Below are positions 29,714 to 40,900 of a stretch of DNA of 64,000 bases, one piece after another; within the stretch, counting starts at the first letter, position 1, and each line of letters opens with the position of its first letter. The notes under the pieces are model-generated. The model was not told where the DNA came from, ran no database searches, and was given only the letters and a program-made list of their open reading frames with translations. Position numbers and translations under genes: made by a program. Source of the DNA: Parietichytrium sp. I65-24A. Taxonomy: Eukaryota; Sar; Bigyra; Thraustochytrida; Thraustochytriidae. The stretch is from positions 191,797 to 255,796 of the forward strand of contig BLSF01000048.1 in assembly GCA_012862575.1 (NCBI GenBank), given 5' to 3'.

Positions 29714-31804
29714 ATGGACGTGGAGCTGGAGCTAGATTCCATCGAAGAAGATCTCGTGGAATTCCAGCAAGATGAGGTGGTGAAGGACGCTCTTCGAAAG
29801 GGCGTGGATCTACGAGAATATGCGCGCCAGGTGGACGCGGACCTGGCCGCTCTTCAGAGCTCGAGCGTCCCAGAATTTGTTGCGGAAGCGGGCACTTCTG
29901 CGCAGCTCTTTCAGGAGCTGAGCGAATGCGATGGAATCCTTGGCGCGATGGAGTCAATACTTCAGGGCTTCCAAGCAGATTTGGGCGGCATCAGTGAGGA
30001 GATCCGTCACCTTCAGGAGGAGTCGATGAAGATGAGCGTCAAGGTGGGCAACCGCCGCCAGGTGGAAGCTGAGCTTGGCGCGGTTTTAGAAAAGCTGGTT
30101 GTGTCAGAAACGTTAGTAATGGGCATCTGCCAAGCCCCCGTCGGGGAAGATTATTTGCGTTATGCCAAGTCGCTTGATGAAAAAATTGAATTTGTGAAAT
30201 TAAAGGAACCCGTTGGTCCAGCTGCTGACGTGTCTCCCAACGAGATGCAGGCGGTGCAGGAGGTAGAGCCGCAACTCGAAAGGCTTCGTCTAAAAGCAGT
30301 TGCTAAGATACGATTATTCCTTCTGAATCACATTCAGGATCTGAAAAAGCCGCGGACGAACGTGCAGATCTTGCAACAAAACGTCCTGCTAAAATACAAG
30401 TACTTTGTGGCGTTTTTGAGCTCCCATGCTCCTGCCGTGGCGGAGGAAATCAAGGCGACGTACGTCAACACCATGTCAAAGGTGTTGTTCACGCTCTTCC
30501 GCCTTTACTTTAGCAATCTTATTAAACTGCAGTTGGCCGGGCCCGCCAAGGAAGACGTCATTGCAGTTGAAGAGACAAGCTTGAGCGCAGCCATGAGCAA
30601 CAGCGCTTCGTTGTTTTCGGGAACTCAACCAGGCCAAAGTGCTGGCGAAAAGCTTGCTGCGAGGGAGGCTGCACTAGGAGAGCCAGATTCCCCCCCAATC
30701 ATCGTCCACGTTGCCAAGAGCTCAAACACCCAGTTTCATTTCGAGGCGATTTTCCGCTCTGTGCAGAAGCATCTTATGGACAGCGCTACATCTGAGTACC
30801 TCTTCATTTTGGAGTTTTTCGAGCCAAGTAGCAACGAGCTGTTCAACCAGGTCTTTGCTAGGACATTGTCGCTTTGCTTGGAGAACATTGAAAACTTTTT
30901 GTACACCTGCAACGACGTCATTGCCCTCCTCCTCATGATACGCACAACTCAAGCTCATCGCTTAATCATGGAGCGGAGAAAGGTGCCTTGCCTTGACGGC
31001 TACTTTGACCATGTGAACATGCTGCTGTGGCCGTCATTCAAAAAGGCTTTCAACTCAAACGTTCGCAGTCTCCAGCAAGCCAACTATCAAAAGCTAGGTT
31101 CACAGAAGTTGGATCTGAAGCCGCACTACATCTCTGCAAGGTATGGAGAATTTGCAACGATCGTGCACGCTCTCAGCACATCCTTGAGCACGGTAGACGA
31201 AATGCTGCCCCACAATCTCTCGAACCTACGAAAAGCCTATATGACATTTCTTCAGCAGATGGTGGATGCTGCTCTGCAAAACCGCCAGCACCATCGAGCG
31301 CTAGCTTCCAAAAAGGGCAAGCTCGTGTTTTACGTGAATAATCTGGATGCAGTTCTTTCTCGCCTGACTGATGCCGCTCTTGGAGGGGACATCAACTTCT
31401 ACGAGGAGAAACTCGCACATGAAACTGCAATGTACATTGAAGAAGAATTGCACCAAGCATTTGGGTCGATTCTGGACTATCTCAGGAGCGCAGAGGCTCA
31501 GAACGATGGCAACGACTCTGCTGTCGCTCCTCCTGATCCTACTAGACTTCCCGCAATCGTGCAAGAGTTCGCCGCCAACTGGAAATCGGCCTTAGAGCTC
31601 TTGAGTTCCTCCGTCGCAAATTATTTTGTGTCTTCAGACAATTCTCGGGAAATCTTGAAACAAATGCTTACACAGTTCCTGCTTTACTACACGCGCTTTA
31701 TAGACTTGGTGAAAAGGCAAGGCGATGGAAAGCTACAATCTCGACTGGTTTCAATTCAGGAAATTATGGGGGAGATGAAGACCTATAGCAGGGGACAGTT
31801 TTAA
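29714..31804 (+). CDS. VPS52: VPS52, GARP/EARP tethering complex subunit
   Basis: 696 residues in one exon, close to the usual 640-720. VPS52 joins VPS51 and VPS53 with VPS54 (GARP, trans-Golgi) or VPS50 (EARP, recycling endosome) and tethers retrograde vesicles. The N-terminal signature is clear: VKDALRKGVDLREYARQVDADL, then SECDGILGAMESILQGFQADL, GGISEEIRHLQEESMKM and NRRQVEAEL. The middle has KAVAKIRLFLLNHI, KPRTNVQILQQNVLLKYKY and TYVNTMSKVLFTLF, all typical of the family. The ATG at 29714 has an ideal context (ACCATGG) and starts a few residues before the conserved block. Nothing looks broken. Its stop is 171 bases from that of the giant myosin on the other strand. Confidence 0.96.
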   Translation: MDVELELDSIEEDLVEFQQDEVVKDALRKGVDLREYARQVDADLAALQSSSVPEFVAEAGTSAQLFQELSECDGILGAMESILQGFQADLGGISEEIRHLQEESMKMSVKVGNRRQVEAELGAVLEKLVVSETLVMGICQAPVGEDYLRYAKSLDEKIEFVKLKEPVGPAADVSPNEMQAVQEVEPQLERLRLKAVAKIRLFLLNHIQDLKKPRTNVQILQQNVLLKYKYFVAFLSSHAPAVAEEIKATYVNTMSKVLFTLFRLYFSNLIKLQLAGPAKEDVIAVEETSLSAAMSNSASLFSGTQPGQSAGEKLAAREAALGEPDSPPIIVHVAKSSNTQFHFEAIFRSVQKHLMDSATSEYLFILEFFEPSSNELFNQVFARTLSLCLENIENFLYTCNDVIALLLMIRTTQAHRLIMERRKVPCLDGYFDHVNMLLWPSFKKAFNSNVRSLQQANYQKLGSQKLDLKPHYISARYGEFATIVHALSTSLSTVDEMLPHNLSNLRKAYMTFLQQMVDAALQNRQHHRALASKKGKLVFYVNNLDAVLSRLTDAALGGDINFYEEKLAHETAMYIEEELHQAFGSILDYLRSAEAQNDGNDSAVAPPDPTRLPAIVQEFAANWKSALELLSSSVANYFVSSDNSREILKQMLTQFLLYYTRFIDLVKRQGDGKLQSRLVSIQEIMGEMKTYSRGQF

Positions 31805-31975
31805 TTTGTACGCGCAGGAGTCAGTCATGTGTTTCTCCAATTAAGAGCATGACCCTTGATTCGCTTGACCAACCCAGGGCAAATAAACATGTTTCATTTA
31901 CCGAGCAATTAAGAAAATTACTTCAATTTTGCTGTTCTTAAGTCCAGATAATCAAAATGTGGAATCTAAAATATG

Positions 31976-34900
31976 TCAGAACCGCCGTTGCTCGGAGAGG
32001 CCGACATTTAAAACGTCATTGACCGGTTCCATCGACGGGAGGGCGCCTGCGGGTCCGCGGAACACAATGCGGTGCATCTCACGTAGGCAGCGGCTCGCCC
32101 AGTTTCCCGAGGCGTAATCCATGGCCGAAGGGCTACTTGCTCCGAAAAATTTCCGTCCGCGTAATTCAACTGCCCGCCTTCTTAACCACAGCTCCAAATA
32201 GTTTTCAAATTCCTCCGACGGAGGAAATGTTCGAAGCGCCATCAACAGAAGCACCCACGCACGCTCCCGGGAAGACTGAGACGGATTTTCGCTTAGCTGC
32301 TTTATAATCTGCAGCAGCACCTCATCACGTATTTCAGGAACCCCAAGACCCACTTGGAGAATTTCCTCCGCCAATCTCGCTGGATACAAGTATTGCCGAT
32401 CTCCACAGTAGCCCAGCAATGCCCGGAAAACCTTGACTGCCAGTGACGCTGCTGGGGTACTTGGCAGGCGAGTCAAACTCGTAGGAATTGGCGTTGAGCT
32501 GTGAAGCAGCATTCCCTCCGCGAGTGAGGATGCCACCAATCCTGTGTTGGATGCAAATTCTCCCGGACTCTTAAGCGAGGGAAAGTACTCCAGGCGATGA
32601 CGTTCGCGCGTTGCTTCTTGCTCGAAAAACCGCGACTTGATGCTCAGCGTGACATCAATCACCGTATCTTCGTCCCCCCGCTCAATTGCAGCGTTGAGCC
32701 TCATCTTCTCCAACTGGGATGGCGGGTACGAAAGGATTCGGCGCATCTCATCAGCACGAGGGAGGACCACATTTTCGCGCTTGGCGCGGTCGAGCACTGA
32801 GCGAATCGCATTTCCATCAACAGTTGCGATTGCATGATCTGCTTCGTCAAATAATGTCCGCAACCGATCCCGCAAATCAGATGCTAAATGAGCGGCACGA
32901 GGGCTGTATTTCAATTTTCCAGCCTCTTCCAAGGTCGTCTCGAGCCCCTCGAGATCGGACTTTTTGATGTTTTGCTGGAGTTTATCGTCGAGTACAACTA
33001 GGCGATCGAGCAGCTGGCGGGCTTTGTTTACCCGTGAAAGCACATGCAAATCCGGGCTTGTCCCAAGCCTCAGACTATCGGCTTCTCGAAGCGCAGCTTC
33101 AAGCGCGTCAGCGTTTCTAGTCATCGATGCCTGCTGAAGATTGAGTAACACTGTTTTGATGACGGAATGCAAGTGCATTTCGCGACGGAGGAGATTGATC
33201 TCGTCAACGGCCGCCTCGTGCATTGAAACCTGGGCGGACTCGTCAAGCAGCTGTTGCAAGTCATGCCAACTCCCATCTAGCAAGGCTTCGCGGCACCGGA
33301 GAATCAGAGTTGCTGCAAGCTGGAGACTAGTGATCTCGTCCGTGCGAACTCGTGTCAATTTCGCGGTGGATATTGCAGACTGCAGAGCGCCAGTTTTTAC
33401 AGTCGAAACGTCCACAAACCCGCCCATGAATTTGGCGTATCCACTTGCAAGAGCAGTAAGAAGACCCTCCAATGCTTCGCGGTGCTGAATCTCGTCTAAT
33501 AAAAGATTTAGCTCGTCTCGAGCTTCAGGGTGGCACCACGCGAGGTTAAACGCCTTCAGAGTCGCTCTTCCTTGGCTTGCTCCGTTCGGCTCTCCCCGAG
33601 CTGCAGTTGGATGGCCAAAACCATTCGAGCTTGAAACGTACAAGTCCCGCTCTGCTTCGAATTGCTCGCCACCCGGCACGGTCTCTAGGTGGCCACCAGT
33701 CAAATCATCGTAGAGCGCGCGACTTGTCCCAATTCCTGATTGGGGCGCGTTGACAATTGCAGCGGCCAGGACCTCCTGTGCACTTGCCCAAACATGAGGC
33801 ATGCTCGCCACGCCGTTCTCTCGCGGGACTGCTCTGAATGGTGCCTCGATAAGAAGCTGTCGAAGCTTCAATACCACTCTGCAGGAGTGAAGCATTGTGC
33901 GCGTCTCATCATTTGGATTTTCCAATGTTTCAGACTTGCTTATGGCCTTCTCCAAGGCACTAACATTTGAGTCCGTCACAGCTACCGCACCGACCCTTCC
34001 CGTTACTGCCCCGGCTCGAAGGGCGGTCTTCAGTGCTCGGCAGACAAGCTGGTTTTCTACCTCGAAAGCAAGCATCTCCATCTCTTGGCCTGCAACTGGA
34101 AGGCGGTGAAATGCTGCACTACGCGGTGCATTGAGATTCTCGCCGAGGCTCACCGCAAAAGATTGTGCTTCGCTCAGCACTACTGAAGCTGTCACAAAGT
34201 CCTTCTCCAACAGAGCCGAGCGAACTTGCCGCAACAGGCGAGCAGTCTTGTACAAGACAGAAGCCTCGTCTGTTTTACACCCGACATCTACGGCATGCGA
34301 GAGAGCTGAGTCGAGCATATCGATCTGTAGTTTGTCGATGCGAAGATGTCCCGGCATCCCTGGGGCACGGCCAGAGAGCATCGCTTCTCGAAGTTGAGCC
34401 ACAGTATGAGCATTTTCGACCCTGTCCTTCGCGGCATGCACCTCGTGCCTCACCAGCAAGAACGCCGCTCGCCACTGCTGATTATGCGTGTCCTGTGTAG
34501 AAACGGGAGCATCGCCGTCATATAGGTCCTCTTGCATTTCATCCATCACATTGATGCACCTCGACGCATCCTCCCAAGCACTCTCTAGCATGTTTGTCCT
34601 CAGATCGCGCATCAGAAAGGCAAGCCTGTAAAGAGCCTGGGTGAAGACAGTGTGACACCTGGACTCCTGAGTGCGAGAGATAGCTTGGGTCAGACCCTCA
34701 ACGCCAAATGCTAGCTCGTCAACATCATCGGACGGCCCGACACCTCCATTCCGGAGCGCTGAAGCCAAGATCTTGGCAGAATCTTGATCTTCCAATTCAG
34801 CGCGGATGAGCTCGATTTCTCTCCGAGCGATTGCCGGGAACGAGTCCAAGCCTTCGTCTTCAGCCACGCGTAGTGCCTCTCTTACCATTACGCAGTCCAC

Positions 34901-37900
34901 CTGTCCGTTGCCTCCGCCCTCAGATGACTCCGCCAAAATCCCGTTCCTGATCTGACGAATGGTTTGGGCGGCCAATAGCAGCTGCTGCGCGTCAGGAGTC
35001 TTTGCGTTTATTTCCAGAGCCTGTGCGATGGCTTTGTTCAGAGCAGCAACGGAAACATGCCTTGTGCTTATCGCGCCAGGGCTCCCACCGACTGCCCCGT
35101 TCGTGATGGCGTCTGTGATTGCATCCACAACAATCCTTCTGTTGGACTCTTCCCAGGCTATCTGAAGCTCCAGCGCGTAACAGAGCAGATTGCTGTCGTC
35201 CCCGCCATCAGCAACCTCGCCTTCAGAGTCGGAATCGGCTTCGTGGGAATACGAATCGGAAGACTTCGGACCACCATTCATGTTAGCTATATTAGCCGAG
35301 CCTGCGTCCCCGCGCCAGCGCCTTGCAACGTCGTGTACAACGTACCAATCATCCGCAAGAATTGCTTTTCGCAGTGACAAGAGGTACTTTGCGTGGTACA
35401 AGGAGCGCTTCGTCTTTGGGGACACCTTTTTCACCTTCCCGGCGACTTCTATTGCATGCTCCAACGGGCCAGTCTTCACCGAGGCAACCGAAACGCTGCC
35501 AACCGTTCCTCCCAGATGTCCGTCAGACATGGCTTCAACAAGCAAGTGCAGTGCCATTCGATCGTCGTACAGCTCTTTGCACGCAGCAAACTCGGCGTCA
35601 ACCTGCTTGATGAGGCCTCGAATGGCATCGTTTTGCTCGTCGCTAAGGTCTTGCACCTCATCCTGAAGCTCGTCAACTCTGCCAAATCTTTGCACTTTTG
35701 CCAAGACGGTCTCCATGGGACTCCAGTTATCCTCTGCTGTGTACCGAAAAGCGCGTCGAATCTCGCAAACGATCTCGCATCGATTGAGGAGCTTTTCTAC
35801 GATTGGCTGAAACTCGCCGGCAACTTGACTCCGAGCCGATGCAAGCGACTTCTCCAAGGGACTCCAGTCAACTTCCCCAGGAGAGAGGTGGTTGTCCAAC
35901 ACGCTGCCGTGCAACAGAGCCCGTGAGACACTAACAACGGTTTCGTAATTAATCAACAGGCTGCGCGCGGTGTAGACCTGTTCCTCTGCGGACGGAAACA
36001 ACGCTATGCCCGCGCACTCTCTCGCCGCCGTAATAGCTGCGCGAAGCCCATCGAAATCCTGGCTTTGGAGTGCACTGCGGAGGTCAAGAAGGAGTTCGAG
36101 AGCTTGAACGGCGTCTTTTGCTTTATCGGACTTTGCGCCACACAAGCTTCCATTGATGGTTTTCAAAGCTCGCTGCACAGGACTCGTGTCTACTCTAGCC
36201 ACCTGAATCGGGTTCCCGCCATCGCCAACGTCGATGCACTCCTTTGCAAGACTCAAGATTCTGTGGTTCCTGACATGGTCCATCGCCAACTTCAGCTCTT
36301 GCTCCACGTGCTCAGGGACTCGTATCGACCCCAACTTTTCGAAGGAGGGCAACGCAGCCAAGGTGGCGTTGGCGCTCTCAATGTCAACGTCTTCCCTGCC
36401 GCCGTGCTTGAAAGCCTCCCGAATCTGGCTGATACTCTTCCCCAGAATGGCAAGATCTTTGGTGGCTTTTGATAGGTTGCTCCCTACGCGATGCGCAAAC
36501 GAGACGGCTTTACTCAGTTTGTCGTAGCTGATGTCTTCAGGAAAGAGTTTACCAGGCACGCCTCGAATGCAGCCATCGCTGAGACCATCGTCCAGCTGTT
36601 TTCGAGCCAATCTCTCACGACACTCGTCCACCAGTCTCTGGAACTCATCCCCTCCTTCTTCACTGTATCCATGAAAGGCGTCTGGCGGAGTTCCTCCTTG
36701 AATACTAATGCCAAGCTGTTTCTCCAACAGGACGGCGAGCTCAGTCCAGTCCTCTTCTAGCAAGCAACTCCTTATCAACAGGACGGTCTTGGCGGTTTTC
36801 TCCAGCTTCTTCGCACGCTCTGTTTTGGGAACCAGTGTGTGAGCAGCATTGAGCGCCAACATCAGGCGCTCTTTGTCGCAGGTCTGAGCATTTGCTTCGC
36901 CAAGTGAGCCTTTAACCGCGCCAACGCCCAAGGCCGCGCAAAGTTCCCGAATGATTTTGATGTCATCCACGTGATCTTGGACTAGCTTGATCTCATCCCT
37001 AGCAATGTCAGAAAGGTCCACAGAGTGAGCTTTGTCTAGTGCAAGCTGAACAGCGCCCAGCCACTTCACATCGCTCAGCGACGCTGGCTTGGACTCAGAG
37101 CTATGCTCCTGAGCCGACATAACACAAGAGCGGAGCTCTTGGACAGCGATAGCTGTGTTGAACAACTTTGTGGATTCCGGAGTCTTTCGCGCCAGAGATT
37201 TGACCTTGTTAATTGCCGTGTCAAGAAGCTCTGTGGACAGCGAGTGAAAGTCGAGGGCGCCAACTGCTCCTTTAATAGCCCCAACTTCAATACCCTGAGT
37301 GAGACCAAGAATTATTTCCCGGTGCTCCAACTCGTCTTTGATCAACGCGATCTCCTCGTCAATTTCATCCACCACGTCAAATCCATGGCTTTCCATCATC
37401 CGCTCAGTTTTAAACATCTCAACAACTTTTCTCACCTCCTCCCAATCTGGCCCGGATAGCATCCCTTCGCGAAGTGCAACGATCATCTTGGCGCAAGTTA
37501 ACAGCTGCTTTGCTCTGCTCGTTCTTGGGGAGTCCATGTCGTATTTTGTGGTGAGTTTGAGAAGGTTACCCAACTTGATGTTCGAGATGTCCAGGGCTCC
37601 GACCCTGCCTCCAGGTTTCCCTTCTTGTAGGGCAGTGGAAAGTTCCTCCTTCATCGTCTCATCATAAAACTTGTCGCGAATGAGCTCCAGCTCACGACGA
37701 GCGGGATCCGTAAAGTCAAAGACGTCTTCGTCAAATCCTTCATCTTGCCCATCCACACGAAGGTAACCTTGTCGCTCAGCATCCTCCACGAGTGGGCCTA
37801 GCTGCGCAAACCTTCCCTGAGCCATTGCTGCCCGAGCGGCGCGAATAAGCTTAGCTGCTCCGTACAAAGCCTGGGCTCGCTTTGATTCACAGCGGAGCTT

Positions 37901-40900
37901 TTGTGCAACGGCGAGGGCGTCGTCGAGCACGTGAAATGTTATGGTATCTACTCGAAGTTCGTCCAGCGACCCGGAGGCCCCGCCAGTCTGTAGCGCATGA
38001 GTCAGCTCGTGCATGACTTTGCGATTATTCAGTTCGAGACGAACTCGCTTGACCTCGTCCTGTGCAATGTCCAGTAGCTGAACGAATCTGCTTCTGTCGA
38101 GCACGTGTTCGACTTGGTCCCAGCGAGAAGCCGAAAGAGCCTCGCGCAATTCTAGTACAAGTGACGCATTCTCGAGAAGCTCTTTTGCCTCCTTTGTCTT
38201 CACTCCAAGCTCTTTGGCGTCGGCTATGTCCTCTCGCAGGGCGGTAACTTCCATTAAGCTCAGGTCAAGCTCGCCGACAAGACCAGTGGGTTTGCCTGTG
38301 GAAAGCGATCGGGTGAGCTCCGAGATTATGGTTCGGTTGTTAAGCTCCTCCTGTACGAGCGAGACTTCCTCGTCCGTGCAGTGAATGAAAATTGCCTCAC
38401 CGTTGGCGAGAATCTCTTCGACCAAGTCCCAGTTTTCAGCTTTGAGAGCAGCGCGCAATTTGCTCAGTTCCCGGACTGCCGCTTGAAGCTTCGTGCCGTA
38501 GCGAGACTCTGCCCCATGGGGCATTCCTGCAGCACTCCAAAGCGCTTCAGATTTGTCCAATGCTTCCTCTAAATGCACAGTACTGAGCTTTTCGAGCTCG
38601 AGTGAGCCAACGCTCCCTCCCGCCCTGCCAACCTTCACGGCTTCTTCTAAAAGGGTGACGCATTCTCTCTCCGTGAGTTCCGAGCGAACTAAATTAAGCT
38701 CCGAAAGTAGAGGTCCGGGTAACTGATAGCGCTGCGCGAGTTCGAGCGCTCTCTCCACCGTCTCAGCCTTCTTGAGCTTCTCAGTGGTCTTCTTTTGAAA
38801 AGCGGAGCGTATTTCAGAGAGTTTTTTGGCGATGGAAGCAAGGTGTTTTGACTTCTTGGTGGGGAAATCGCCGTCTTCATCCACAATCTCGTCTATAAAT
38901 TTTAGAGCAGAGCTCAGCTTCTTGACGCTAGTTGACTTGGTAGAAACTTCGCCCACGACTCCAGAGACAGAGCCTCCAGTCATGGCTTCCAAGGCGCGCT
39001 CCTCAATCTGCCGACTGTGGATCTCACGCTTCAAAAGCTGAACCTCGGTCTTACTTGCACTTATAAAGTCGATCGCGTACGGATGGTGATCATCGAGAGG
39101 GTGAGCTAAAATGGACTGAACTACCTTATCCGCAGCCTTCCAGTCGTCCTTTAGAACTGCGTCGCGAAGGTGTAGGACCCGCTCGGCCGCCGCAATAACT
39201 GCAGTCGCGACAGGTGCCGGAGAGCCCAACACTTTGGCATCTTCAATGTCCGCTCTCAGATGGTCAGTGCCGGCGCACGTAACATCCAGCTCTCCGGGAG
39301 AGCCGGTGATAAAACCCTCCGACACCGAGGATGCAAGTTCAGAGACGATTGTTCGGCAGTTCAGTTCGTCCCGGAAGATGCCAATCTCCTGATTTGGAAT
39401 TTGAAACTGCAAAATGTCGGATTCCATCTCATCTATCCTGCCTAGCGCTCCCTCAATTGCATCCCAGTCTTGCTCTTGAAGACTCTCGCGAAGGAGAACA
39501 ACAAGATCGGCAATCTTTACAAGCGCGCTCGCTCGTGGGGTGAGTTTTGGTTTCCATGCCCGAGCGTCCTGAATCCTGGACCTCAGTGTCGATGACTCCA
39601 TCGTGCCGGTCTGCAGGGATCCAATCTGCCCGTATGGACCACCATTTTCCAGAGCCGCGAGGAGGTGGTCGACGAGGCTGCTTTCCTTTACGACTCGCTC
39701 CAGCATGGACTTTGCGCTCTCGATCTCCTTTTCGCAAAAGGGACCGTTTTCTTTCGCGAGATCTTCAGCCTTTTTGATCGCGTCGATCAGAGGCGACTTC
39801 AAGCCTATCTCGGTGCTCTTGACCAGGTTCTTCTTTGCTTTGATCAGTTCGCGGACACTCGCAATTTTTCGATCAAATTCTACAATTGCTTTGGAGTATT
39901 TCGGGTAGTGCTTTGAGATGTCATAGGCTGTGCATTTCTCCAGAATTGCCTCTATATCCTCGTAATGCTTTGCTGCAGAACTGGGGCTTGCTTTCAGTGC
40001 AGCTTGCAATTGCCCAATTTCCTCGCAGATTTCCTCCTCTTCTTTTATCCTCTTGACGAGCTTCTCCGCATCCCGTCGCTCTCTATAAAGACTAAATGGA
40101 GGTTTAAGGCCAGCTTCCACGTCTTCGAGACTCGTTACTATGGCATCCACAGACCTCGAAGCCATGGCATCCAGTAAGTTCTGTCGTAAATCCTGAAAAT
40201 GACTTGTTCGACAGCGCGCTATGAAACCCCGGCAAACTTTGACACATTGAATGGAGGCTGCTTCTCTTCGCTTTTCGCGCAGTGATTCCATGGTCAAATG
40301 CTCCGGGGCGCGATAGAGTACCATCGACTTACCCATGCGACAACTGACAAGATCTGCGAGGTGATGAACATGAGAGGGTGATTCTGGCGGGACTTTGCGA
40401 AGTTCGATAACCTTAGCTTGCAGAGCGTCCAAAAGCTTCGAAGAGAGCTGAGCAAAGTCCCCATTCCAGGGCCACTGAGTGGCATCCTTGGCGTCGAGCA
40501 AGCAACGATAGCGTTTATAGAAATCGGCGTGCAAACGCCGGAAAGGGAAGCCTTGTTTGCGAATTTCGATTGCTTCGAAGACGCCGCTGTACCGCAGCTG
40601 TTCAAGGCACAAAAACGGGTCAAAGCGATCGGGAGCCTTTTGGTTGTTTGGCTTTATGCACCGAATGTAGTGCGGGCTGGCTCTATTGAGGGTACCCATT
40701 AGGTTTTCCAATTGCTTTCTGAAGAACCCGGCCTGGGTTTTGTGCCGCCTGCTCTTCCCTGCTGAAGATTTGGGAGATGGAGGATCATCTTCAGCTTCGT
40801 TGCTGGGTTGGAACAATGTTTCACGAAGAAAGTTGTTGCTCGAAGATTGCACTAGTGTGAGAAGGTTCTCCCGCAAGTCGTCCTTGTTCTTCTCCAAGAA

